This document shows, in pieces, positions 8,844 through 16,316 of a stretch of 64,000 nt of DNA (positions are counted from its first letter, which is position 1; the number at the start of each line of letters is the position of its first letter). Below the pieces are notes generated by a model. The model did no database searches, was not told the DNA's origin, and saw only the letters and a program-made list of their open reading frames with translations. The DNA comes from Streptomyces malaysiense. GTDB taxonomy: Bacteria > Actinomycetota > Actinomycetes > Streptomycetales > Streptomycetaceae. The stretch lies in assembly GCF_000980885.2 (NCBI RefSeq), contig NZ_LBDA02000090.1:1-64000 (forward strand), read 5' to 3'. A program made the position numbers and the translations under genes.

Positions 8844-10778
8844 ATGGCCGAGTCCACCGAGCCCACCGAGCCCACCGAGTTCGCCGAGCCCACCGGGTCC
8901 AAGGCGGCTGAACCGGGCATCGCGGCGGGCAACGCCGCGGTGCGTGAGCGCTTCCCCTTCGACGACTCCCAGGACTTCGAGGACTGCGGTCGGGGCTTCC
9001 TCGGAACCGCCGAGGACACCGAAGTGCGTGGCGACGCCGGCAGCGTGTGGGGGCTGCGGGCGTACGGTTTCCTCGACCGGGAGTGTCCCGGAACCGCCAA
9101 TCCCAGCCTGTGGCGGCAGAGCCGCCTGGTCGCCCGGCACGGCCTGTACGAGGTGGCGGCGGGCGTCTACCAGGTGCGCGGCTTCGACCTGTCGAACATG
9201 ACCCTGGTGGAGGGCGACCGCGGGGTGCTGGTGATCGACCCGCTCATCAGCGCCGAGACGGCCGCGGCCGCACTCGCTCTGTACCGGCGCCACCGGGGCG
9301 ATCGGCCGGTGACCGCCCTGCTCTACACGCACAGCCACATCGACCACTTCGGCGGTGCCCGAGGCGTGCTGAGCCAGGAGGACGTCGACCGCGGGGTGCC
9401 GGTCATCGCCCCTGAGGGTTTCCTGGAGCACGCGGTCAGCGAGAACGTCTACGCCGGGACGGCCATGGCCCGGCGGGCCGCCTACATGTACGGCGCGGCG
9501 CTGCCCAAGGGCGAGCGCGGACAGATCGGTGCCGGCCTCGGCCAGACGACGTCCACCGGTGTCGCCGGCCTGCTCGCGCCCACGGTCGACGTCACCCGTA
9601 CCGGGCAGAGCGAGACCGTCGACGGCATCCGGATGGTCTTCCACCTCACTCCCGGTACCGAGGCCCCTGCCGAACTCAACATCCACTTTCCCGACCGGGC
9701 GGCACTGTGCATGGCGGAGAACGCCACGCACAACCTGCACAACCTGCTCACACTGCGCGGAGCGCAGGCCCGCAACCCGCGGGTGTGGGCGCACTACCTC
9801 ACCGAGGCCATCGCGCTGTTCGCCGACTCCGTCGACGTGGCGTTCGCCTCCCACCACTGGCCGGTCTGGGGCCGCGAGCGTGTCCTCGCGTTCCTGTCCG
9901 GACAACGGGACCTGTACGCCTACCTGCACGACCAGACGCTGCGCCTGCTCAACCAGGGCCTGACGCCGTTGGAGATCGCCGAGACGATCGAGATGCCGCC
10001 GGCTCTGGAGCGGGCCTGGCACACCCACGGCTACTACGGCTCGGTCAGCCACAACGTCAAGGCGGTCTACCAGTACTACCTGGGCTGGTTCGACGGCAAC
10101 CCCGCCCACCTCTGGGGGCATCCGCCGGTCGAGGCCGCCAAGCGGTACGTGGACTTCATGGGCGGCTCCGAGAACGTACTGCGCCGGGCCCGTGACTCCT
10201 TCGCCGCCGGCGACTTCCGCTGGGTCGCGCAGGTCGTCAACCACGTCGTCTACGCCGATCCCGGCAACGCCGAGGCGCGCGCCCTGCAGGCCGACGCCCT
10301 GGAACAGCTCGGCTACGGAAGCGAGAACGGCACCTGGCGCAACTTCTACCTGACGGGGGCCCTGGAACTGCGCGCGGGCTCCGTGGGCACACCGACCGTC
10401 ACCAACTCGCCCGACCTGCTGGCGGCCCTGACCCTCGACCAGCTTGTCGACTCCCTGGCCATCCGAGTCGACGGCCCACGCAGCTGGGACGCGGATCTCG
10501 GCATCCGTTTCAGCCCGCACGGCGCGGACCCGCTCAACCTCCGTCTGCGCAACGGCGTCCTCGTGCACACCACCGGTACGACACCCGAAGTGGCGCGACC
10601 CGACGTCGACATCACCCTGGGCGAGGCCGAACTTCGGGCCCTCCTCCTCGGCACCGCCGACCTCGCCGGTCTCGCCGCCCGGGGCAGGGCCGAAATCGCG
10701 GGCGACCCGGGCAAGTTCACCGAGTTGCTCGGCTACCTCGAAGAACCCGACGCCGACTTCGCCATCGTCACCCCCTGA
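8844..10778 (+). CDS. Alkyl sulfatase (SdsA-like metallo-beta-lactamase fold)
   Basis: This 644-residue enzyme matches the SdsA1/Pdr1-BDS1 family, which cleaves primary or secondary alkyl sulfates such as dodecyl sulfate to alcohol and sulfate. It has the three expected parts: a metallo-beta-lactamase domain (about 100-370) with the zinc motif THSHIDH at residues 162-168 and a second metal region around MAENATHNLHN; a helical dimerisation domain (about 380-510) containing HGYYGSVSHNVKAVYQYYLG; and an SCP2-like C-terminal lipid-binding domain. No signal peptide is evident, so it is probably cytoplasmic. The ATG at 8844 follows GGAGAG. A small DUF202 membrane protein follows 33 bases downstream, probably in the same transcript. 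Its role in sulfate scavenging or detergent resistance is inferred from the family. Confidence 0.92.
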   Translation: MAESTEPTEPTEFAEPTGSKAAEPGIAAGNAAVRERFPFDDSQDFEDCGRGFLGTAEDTEVRGDAGSVWGLRAYGFLDRECPGTANPSLWRQSRLVARHGLYEVAAGVYQVRGFDLSNMTLVEGDRGVLVIDPLISAETAAAALALYRRHRGDRPVTALLYTHSHIDHFGGARGVLSQEDVDRGVPVIAPEGFLEHAVSENVYAGTAMARRAAYMYGAALPKGERGQIGAGLGQTTSTGVAGLLAPTVDVTRTGQSETVDGIRMVFHLTPGTEAPAELNIHFPDRAALCMAENATHNLHNLLTLRGAQARNPRVWAHYLTEAIALFADSVDVAFASHHWPVWGRERVLAFLSGQRDLYAYLHDQTLRLLNQGLTPLEIAETIEMPPALERAWHTHGYYGSVSHNVKAVYQYYLGWFDGNPAHLWGHPPVEAAKRYVDFMGGSENVLRRARDSFAAGDFRWVAQVVNHVVYADPGNAEARALQADALEQLGYGSENGTWRNFYLTGALELRAGSVGTPTVTNSPDLLAALTLDQLVDSLAIRVDGPRSWDADLGIRFSPHGADPLNLRLRNGVLVHTTGTTPEVARPDVDITLGEAELRALLLGTADLAGLAARGRAEIAGDPGKFTELLGYLEEPDADFAIVTP

Positions 10779-10811
10779 CGTCCGTTCGGCGCCCGGTGGA
10801 GGGAGCAGCCC

Positions 10812-11204
10812 ATGCCGGACCACGACGCCCCGTCCCCTGAGGGCGAGGTTCCGAGCGCCTCCTTTGGCGGAGGCGAGATCGAGGGGCCCGGCCTGCGCAA
10901 CACCCTGGCCAATGAGCGCACCCTGCTGGCCTGGTTCCGCACCGCGCTGGCCCTGCTGGCCGCCTCGTTCGCCGTCGTCAGGTTCACGGACATCACCCCG
11001 CGCGCGCTGCGCCTGGCGATGGGCTCCTATCTCATCGTGCTCGCGATCGGAGTCATCGCCGCGGGCTACGCGCAGTGGCGCGGCCGGCAGGCCCGGATCC
11101 GCGGACCCGCCACGCTCGATCACGGCCTGGGCGCGCTGTCGCTCACCGTCGCCCTGTTCCTGCTGGCCGGCTTCGTCGTCGCGGCGGTCGTGGTGGCGCC
11201 CTGA
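10812..11204 (+). CDS. DUF202 (YidH-like) membrane protein
   Basis: This 130-residue protein carries the DUF202/YidH pattern, a small inner-membrane protein of unknown function. The soluble N-terminus (1-28) is followed by the conserved RNTLANERTLLAWFRTALAL segment leading into the first membrane helix, with two further helices at about 68-87 and 105-128. The ATG at 10812 is preceded by GGAGGGAGC. It starts 33 bases after the alkyl sulfatase stop and is probably co-transcribed. Any functional link to sulfatase activity is only suggested by that position. Confidence 0.85.
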   Translation: MPDHDAPSPEGEVPSASFGGGEIEGPGLRNTLANERTLLAWFRTALALLAASFAVVRFTDITPRALRLAMGSYLIVLAIGVIAAGYAQWRGRQARIRGPATLDHGLGALSLTVALFLLAGFVVAAVVVAP

Positions 11205-11367
11205 GCTGGTGCCCGTTCACCGTGCCTTCGGGGGAACAGGGCCGCGGTCCCGGCGGGTTCGCGGATGCCGACGGCGGTCCGGCGGGAACTCCCGGTTGCG
11301 CCGGAGTCGTTCGCGAGACCGCGCCCGCGAGCCGGCCGCGGCCCGGCGGTCCGGCGGAGAGCCGGTC

Positions 11368-11853
11368 TCACGCGTGGTCGTAGACCGTGACGGCGATGCC
11401 ACGGGCGCTCAAGGTCCTGCCGATGATCGGCTCGATGCGTTCCCACCTGCCGCCGGCGAGGCCGCAGCCGATGCGGGGCATGTGCACGGAGGCCTTGTCG
11501 GCAAGGGCGTGCTCGGCGACGGCCCGCAGGCAGCTTTCGACGGCGTCGTACCGGATGGGTGGACCGCCGCTGCCCGCCTTCGTCCCGCGCTGCGCGACCA
11601 TGTTCGCGACCCGGATGCCGGACCGGACGCGGACTATCCGTATCGCTCCGAGGGCGAAGTCGTCACCCGCGCGCCCCCGGTGCCAGCTGCGGTACTCGCG
11701 CTCCGGTTCGGGCCAGTGACGCGAGATCGCCAGAACGAATCCCTTGCCCCGTCGACCGAGGTCGTTGCAGACGTGGGCGATGATCTTCGGGCCCTTCGCC
11801 TGCGGGTCGGTCGTGTCGCCCGCGACGATCTTCAACGGTTTCACGGATGTCAT
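11368..11853 (-). CDS. Macrodomain protein (ADP-ribose binding/hydrolysing)
   Basis: This 161-residue protein is a single macrodomain. Such domains bind ADP-ribose derivatives and often remove ADP-ribose or acetyl groups from proteins, RNA or O-acetyl-ADP-ribose. Readable features are the IVAGDTTDPQ start, IIAHVCNDLGRRGKGFVLAI (adenine/ribose pocket with its Asn-Asp), VANMVAQRG, and the phosphate loop SVHMPRIGCGLAGGRWE. The ATG at 11853 overlaps the stop of the preceding epimerase gene by four bases (ATGA), so the two are translationally coupled. Bacterial stand-alone macrodomains of this length are common in Streptomyces, where the native target is usually unknown. Confidence 0.9.
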   Translation of the reverse strand: MTSVKPLKIVAGDTTDPQAKGPKIIAHVCNDLGRRGKGFVLAISRHWPEPEREYRSWHRGRAGDDFALGAIRIVRVRSGIRVANMVAQRGTKAGSGGPPIRYDAVESCLRAVAEHALADKASVHMPRIGCGLAGGRWERIEPIIGRTLSARGIAVTVYDHA

Positions 11854-12821
11854 GGTCGCCTGGTCCGGGACCGGAGGCCAACGCTTTTCCGTGCCCGGCG
11901 CACCAGTTCGTCGGCGGCCTGCGGCCATCGGGGGTACCGGAAATCGAAGCCCGCCCGGGTCAGCCGGCCCGGGACGACGCGGCGGCTCTTCAGCAGCAGC
12001 TCGGTGTCGGAGCGCAGGACGAACGCGCCGGCCTCGGCCATCCACCTGGTCGCCGGGAGCCCCACCGGCACACCCCACGCGGAGCGGAGATCTCGCATGA
12101 ACGCGCGCTGCGGCAAGGGGTGGGGGGTGGCCAGGTTGACCGGTCCGGTGATGTCCTCACGGTCCATCAGGAACTCCACGGCGCGCACCAGGTCGTGTTC
12201 GTGGATCCACGACACGTACTGCGCTCCGCCCGCGACCGGACCCCCGAGTCCCAGACGGGTCAGCCCCGACAGGACGGCGAAGACCCCGCCGGGGTCCGGG
12301 CTCATCACCATGGCCGAGCGCAGGGCGACCTTGCGGGTGGCGGGGGTCTCGGCCTGCCGCTGGGCCCGCTCCCACGCCTCGGCGATGCCGACGCTGTACG
12401 CCCAGTAGTCCGGTACGCCCGCCTCGCTGCCGCCGATCACGCCGGTGTCCTCGTCGTTGGGGGCGTCGAAGCGGTGCGCGTACACGGTGGCGGTACTCAT
12501 CTGGAGCCAGACGCGGGGCGGTCGGGCGGCGCCCGCGATCGCGGCGCCCACGACGCGGGCGGAGTCGACCCGGGAGTCCATCATCTCCCGCAGGTTGGCC
12601 GCCGTGTAGCGGCAACTCACGCTGCGTCCGGCCAGGTTGATCACGACGTCACTGCCGTCGACGGCGGCCGTCCACGCCCCCGGGGTCCTGCCGTCCCACT
12701 GGATCTCACCCGCGCGCCCGGGGCGTCTGGTGAGAATCACGACCTCGTGGCCGGCGGCGCCGAGCGCGCGCTTCAGAACCGTGCCGACCTGTCCGGTCCC
12801 ACCGGGAATCACGATCTTCAC
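11850..12821 (-). CDS. TIGR01777-type NAD-dependent epimerase/dehydratase
   Basis: This 323-residue extended SDR protein belongs to the TIGR01777 group (YfcH-like), whose substrate is not known. It starts with the Rossmann motif IPGGTGQVG (residues 5-13), has VVINLAGRSV around 60 and a Tyr-x3-like active-site area at YWAYSVGIAEAWE, and ends with the DUF1731-type C-terminus (LLKSRRVVPGRLTRAGFDFR). The GTG at 12821 was chosen for its strong GGGAGGGG six bases upstream; an ATG 27 bases earlier lacks a site. Downstream it overlaps the macrodomain gene by four bases. A perfect palindrome at 12865-12878, 44 bases upstream of the start, is a likely operator. Confidence 0.85.
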   Translation of the reverse strand: MKIVIPGGTGQVGTVLKRALGAAGHEVVILTRRPGRAGEIQWDGRTPGAWTAAVDGSDVVINLAGRSVSCRYTAANLREMMDSRVDSARVVGAAIAGAARPPRVWLQMSTATVYAHRFDAPNDEDTGVIGGSEAGVPDYWAYSVGIAEAWERAQRQAETPATRKVALRSAMVMSPDPGGVFAVLSGLTRLGLGGPVAGGAQYVSWIHEHDLVRAVEFLMDREDITGPVNLATPHPLPQRAFMRDLRSAWGVPVGLPATRWMAEAGAFVLRSDTELLLKSRRVVPGRLTRAGFDFRYPRWPQAADELVRRARKSVGLRSRTRRP

Positions 12822-12864
12822 CGGCTGCCCCTCCCTCGTGTCCGGCATGAGCCTAGCCCAAGAG

Positions 12865-12878
12865 TTGAACGCGTTCAA
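12865..12878. promoter_or_regulatory. Perfect 14-base palindrome, likely operator
   Basis: TTGAACGCGTTCAA is a perfect 14-base palindrome 44 bases upstream of the epimerase start. Its AT-rich arms stand out from the surrounding GC-rich DNA. The form resembles TetR-family operators. No regulator gene is adjacent, so the protein that binds it is unknown. Confidence 0.55.
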
Positions 12879-13288
12879 AAGAGCTTCCGAGGCGGCCGCC
12901 CGGCCGGCCGCCGACAGCACCTGCCGACAACGGGACGGGTCGCCCCATGTGACCTGGGCCACACATCTGTAACCCTTCCCATCGGGCCACCTGAGGCGTA
13001 CGTTCCGGGATACCTCGCGATGACGCCTCCCAAGGCGTCGGCCCGCCGAGCCTGGGACGGCGGGCCAGCGGGGGCCAAAACCGCACCGCGCGGCGCAGTC
13101 GGGACAGCACTCGGGCCGGTGATCCATGAGGGCACGTACACCTCGGCGTGGTTCGCGAGCGCCGACTGCTCGTCGGCGCTGCGGGACGAGGCGCACGGAA
13201 CCCATGCCGAGGTGTCCCCACGCGTGCCGCCAACAGGCATGCGCCCGGCGGGAATCAGGCAGCGGAGCGTCCCTGCTAGGGTGCGCCG
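12879..13288. other. Intergenic, no recognised gene
   Basis: This 410-base stretch lies between the divergent epimerase and VOC genes. Apart from the neighbouring palindrome I see no coding frame with family features and no strong hairpin. It should hold the promoter of the VOC gene near its right end. Confidence 0.5.
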
Positions 13289-13723
13289 ATGCCATCGATC
13301 AAGAAGATCCAGATCACCTTCGACTGCGCGGACCCCGAACGCGTCGCTCGTTTCTGGTGCGAGGTGCTGGGATACGAAGTACCGCCGCCGCCGGAGGGGT
13401 TCGCCACGTGGGGCGACTTCGATCGCTCGCTGCCGGCCGAGCGGCAGGGCGCGGCGTTCGCCTGCGCCGACCCCTCGGGGGTGGGACCGCGGCTGTTCTT
13501 CCAGCGCGTTCCCGAAGGCAAGGTCGTGAAGAACCGGGTGCACATCGACGTGCGGGTCGGCACCGGGCTCGTGGGTGAGGAGCGCCTGGCCGCGCTGGAG
13601 GCCGAGTGCGCGCGGCTGGTCGCCCTCGGTGCGGTGCGTGTGCAGCTGCTGCGTGCCGACGGCTTCGACGAGTCGTGCATCGTGATGCGGGACATCGAGG
13701 GCAACGAGTTCTGTCTCGACTGA
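13289..13723 (+). CDS. VOC-family (glyoxalase-like) protein
   Basis: This 144-residue protein has the two-repeat beta-alpha-beta pattern of the vicinal oxygen chelate superfamily. The first repeat contains FDCADPERVARFWCEVLGYE (residues 10-29), and the second ends with the conserved MRDIEGNEFCLD at the C-terminus. The intervening RLFFQRVPEGKVVKNRVHID is typical of actinobacterial glyoxalase-like proteins of unknown function. Members include resistance proteins, dioxygenases and isomerases, and the metal ligands vary, so no reaction is assigned. AGGG lies upstream of the ATG at 13289. It appears monocistronic. Confidence 0.85.
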   Translation: MPSIKKIQITFDCADPERVARFWCEVLGYEVPPPPEGFATWGDFDRSLPAERQGAAFACADPSGVGPRLFFQRVPEGKVVKNRVHIDVRVGTGLVGEERLAALEAECARLVALGAVRVQLLRADGFDESCIVMRDIEGNEFCLD

Positions 13724-13773
13724 CCCTCCGCGACCGGCTCCCGCCGTCGAGGCCGGGCCGCCCGGAGCCGGGA

Positions 13774-13836
13774 CGGCGTGGTGAGTCCGGGGTCCGGCGT
13801 GGTGAGTGCGGGGCGCGGCGTGGTCGTCGCGGGCAC
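13774..13836. repeat. 21-base tandem repeat, three copies
   Basis: Three direct copies of a 21-base unit beginning CGGCGTGGTGAG start at 13774, 13795 and 13816. The first two differ at only a few positions and the third is more diverged. They lie 50 bases past the VOC stop codon, in a convergent intergenic space. Confidence 0.75.
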
Positions 13837-13992
13837 GCTCGGGCATGAAGCGCGGGCGGGTGCGCGCACGGGGCCGGTGGGCGCACGACACGCGGCCGCG
13901 ACCAGGACCGTGGCGAAGGAGTGGCCCGTGGCGCGTCCGCTCCGCCCGCGAGCCGCCCACGGCCTCTCGTGGGGTCGGCCCGCCGCCGCGGC

Positions 13993-15291
13993 TCATGGGA
14001 CGCGCAGGGCCAGTAGGGCGACGTCGTCGTTCTGGACATCGCTCATCCGGTTGAGCAGCTCGTCCCCGAAGACGGCCAGTGGCTCGCGGGCGAGTGCCGC
14101 CGCGTGCTGGCGCAGCCGGGTCAGGCCGCGGCCGATGTCCTCGCCGGGGCGTTCGACCAGGCCGTCGGTGTACAGGAGGAGGGTGGCGCCGGGCGGCAGG
14201 GTGACGGTCGCCGTGTCCCGCTTGAGCGCGGGGTCGACCCCGAGGACGGGAGCGTGCCCTTCTTCCAGCAGCAGGGTGCGGCCGTCGGGCTGGGCCAGCA
14301 GGGGCGGGAGGTGGCCGGCGTTGGTCCAGGTGAGCCGCCACGGGCCGGCGTCGGGTGTCTCGATGCGCGCGATGACGGCCGTCACCAGCTCGATGCTGGT
14401 CAGCCCCTGCATCACCCTGTCCAGGCGGCACATGATGCCCGCCGGGTCGTCGCCGCCGCTGTCGTAGGCGAGCGCGCGCAGCATGTTGCGCAGTTGCCCC
14501 ATGCGCACGGCGGCGGCCAGGTCGTGGCCGACCACGTCTCCGATGGCGAGGACGGCCGTGCCGTCGGGCAGCGGGAAGGCGTCGTACCAGTCGCCCCCGA
14601 CCTCGGCCCGTTCCCGGGCGGCCAGGTAGCGGGTGGCGAGCTGGAGGTGGCCCAGGCCCGTCAGGTCGGGCAGGAGGGAGAGCTGGAGCTGCTCGGCGGT
14701 GTGCTCCTGAAGCGCGTACAGCCGGGCGTTGTCCAGGGCGAGGCCCGCGCGGTGTCCCAGGTCGGCGGCGAGCGCCTGCTCCTGCTCGTCGAACGCCGGG
14801 GCGCCCGTGCGGCGGAGGAAGGTGAGGGCGCCCAGTTCCTGCCGTCGTACGCGCATGGGCACGATCAGGGCGCTGTGGGCGCCGAGCGTGCGGTACAGGG
14901 CCCACTGGGCGGCGCGCAGCGGGTCGGCCGGGTCGGGTTCGCCGAAGTCGGTGATCAGGACGGGGCCCGCGCCGCGCAGCACCTTCGCCAGCGCGCAGGC
15001 GGAGTCGTCCGGGCCGGGGAGCAGACCGCCGGACAGCACGCGCAGGGCCCGTTCGGTGTCCCGGTCGGTGACCGCGAGACGGCGTACCCCTTCGCCCTCG
15101 ACGACGTCCACGACGCAGGCGTCGGCCAGCTGGGGGACGACCAGTCGGGCGAGCCTGCGCAACGCCTCCGGCGCGTCCAGTCCGGAGGCCAGGGCGCCGC
15201 TCACATCGGCGAGCAGCCGCAGCCGGGCCGCGGCGACCTCCGGCGGCAGCGCTTCGGACGGCACTGCCGCCGGCGTCGTCTCTCGTTTCAT
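13993..15291 (-). CDS. GAF-SpoIIE (PP2C-type) Ser/Thr phosphatase
   Basis: This 432-residue protein joins a sensory GAF domain (about 30-190; LADACVVDVVEGEGVRRLAV and SALIVPMRVRRQELGALTFL) to a SpoIIE/RsbU-type PP2C phosphatase domain (about 205-430). The phosphatase motifs are readable: GGDWYDAFPLPDG, LAIGDVVGHDLAAAV, the segment LTWTNAGHLPPLL, LLLYTDGLVERPGE and the C-terminal VQNDDVALLALRVP. Such enzymes dephosphorylate anti-anti-sigma proteins in partner-switching systems that control stress sigma factors. The ATG at 15291 has GGAGGAG upstream. No anti-sigma kinase or STAS gene is adjacent, so its partner is encoded elsewhere. Confidence 0.9.
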   Translation of the reverse strand: MKRETTPAAVPSEALPPEVAAARLRLLADVSGALASGLDAPEALRRLARLVVPQLADACVVDVVEGEGVRRLAVTDRDTERALRVLSGGLLPGPDDSACALAKVLRGAGPVLITDFGEPDPADPLRAAQWALYRTLGAHSALIVPMRVRRQELGALTFLRRTGAPAFDEQEQALAADLGHRAGLALDNARLYALQEHTAEQLQLSLLPDLTGLGHLQLATRYLAARERAEVGGDWYDAFPLPDGTAVLAIGDVVGHDLAAAVRMGQLRNMLRALAYDSGGDDPAGIMCRLDRVMQGLTSIELVTAVIARIETPDAGPWRLTWTNAGHLPPLLAQPDGRTLLLEEGHAPVLGVDPALKRDTATVTLPPGATLLLYTDGLVERPGEDIGRGLTRLRQHAAALAREPLAVFGDELLNRMSDVQNDDVALLALRVP

Positions 15292-15604
15292 GACGCTCCT
15301 CCGGGCGTCCGTGGGGCGGCGGGGCGCGGCGCGGACCCGGGGGGGCGCGCACGGCGAGCCTCATCGCCGTCATACGCACCGATGCCCCGCCGGGGCGCCG
15401 CGCAATCCATCCTCACCCCCCCGGCCACCGGCGTCGGGTGCGGATCGCCTCCTGGCCCCTTCGGCGTGAGCCGGACGCCTTGCGGCGCCGATCTTCGGGG
15501 CACACTATGGGTAGGCGCCGAACGCGCCGGTGATGGGGCTCACCGCAACCGCGGCGACATGCCGCTGACGGTCCCTGGTCGAACGGATATGACCAGGAGG
15601 AGCC

Positions 15605-15715
15605 ATGGCCACACCCCCCGCGTCGCACTCCCCCGCCCTGCCCGGCCCCCGCCCGTCCGAGCCGCGCCACCGGGCGGCTCCCGCCTCCAGGAGGACACAG
15701 TGGAGTTCGATGTGA
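15605..15715 (+). CDS. Possible 36-codon leader ORF overlapping ppa
   Basis: An ATG at 15605 is preceded by a very strong AGGAGGAGCC site and opens a 36-codon frame ending at the TGA at 15713-15715. It overlaps the GTG start of the pyrophosphatase gene by 16 bases in another frame. The peptide is Pro/Arg/Ser-rich without known motifs. The arrangement would allow translational coupling of the leader to the pyrophosphatase. It could also be chance, but the strength of the ribosome binding site speaks for translation. Confidence 0.4.
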   Translation: MATPPASHSPALPGPRPSEPRHRAAPASRRTQWSSM

Positions 15716-16188
15716 CCGTGGAGATCCCCCAGGGGTCCCGCAACAAGTACGAGATGGACCACGAGCTGCACCGCATCCGGCTGGACCGGCTGCTGTTCAC
15801 CTCCACCAAGTATCCGGCGGACTACGGCTACGTCGACGGCACCCTGGGCCGCGACGGGGACCCCCTGGACGCCCTGGTGCTGGTCGGAGAGCCGACCTTC
15901 CCGGGGTGCACCATCGAATGCCGGGCCGTCGGCATGTTCGTCATGAAGGACGAGCGCGGCCCGGACGAGAAGGTCCTGTGCGTGCCCGCCCACGACCCCC
16001 GGTACGCCCCCGTGCAGGACATCGGTGACATCTCGGAGTTCGACCGGCTGGAGATCACCCACTTCTTCGAGGTGTACAAGGACCTGGAGCCCGGCAAGTC
16101 CGTCGAGGGCTCGCACTGGGAGGGCCGCGAACAGGCGTACGCGGAGATCGAGGCCTCCCGGGCCCGAGCCCGGGGGACGGGCACCTGA
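15700..16188 (+). CDS. ppa: Inorganic pyrophosphatase, family I
   Basis: This 162-residue cytoplasmic enzyme hydrolyses pyrophosphate to two phosphates, driving biosynthetic reactions forward. The start VEFDVTVEIPQGSRNKYE, the signature DGDPLD at residues 52-57 (metal-binding aspartates), VPAHDPRY and the ending HFFEVYKDLEPGKSVEG are those of actinobacterial family I pyrophosphatases, and the length is normal. The GTG at 15700 follows GGAGG with five bases between. Residues that differ from the usual housekeeping form (for example YPADYGYVDGTLGRDG) suggest it may be a second copy. A small leader ORF overlaps the start. A palindromic terminator follows at 16285. Confidence 0.95.
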   Translation: MEFDVTVEIPQGSRNKYEMDHELHRIRLDRLLFTSTKYPADYGYVDGTLGRDGDPLDALVLVGEPTFPGCTIECRAVGMFVMKDERGPDEKVLCVPAHDPRYAPVQDIGDISEFDRLEITHFFEVYKDLEPGKSVEGSHWEGREQAYAEIEASRARARGTGT

Positions 16189-16284
16189 CCCATGACCGCG
16201 CGGGCCCCCGAGACGCACGCTGCCGGGATCCTCGGCTCCGGTGGCCGCCCGGTGCGCCGAGGCACGGCGCCGGCGAGTTCCCGC

Positions 16285-16310
16285 CCGGTCCCGCCGGCCG
16301 GCGGGACCGG
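16285..16310. terminator. Bidirectional terminator hairpin
   Basis: A perfect 26-base palindrome, CCGGTCCCGCCGG with its exact complement, lies between the convergent ppa and protein kinase genes. It can end transcription from both sides. There is no T-tract. Confidence 0.7.
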
Positions 16311-16316
16311 ATCGCG

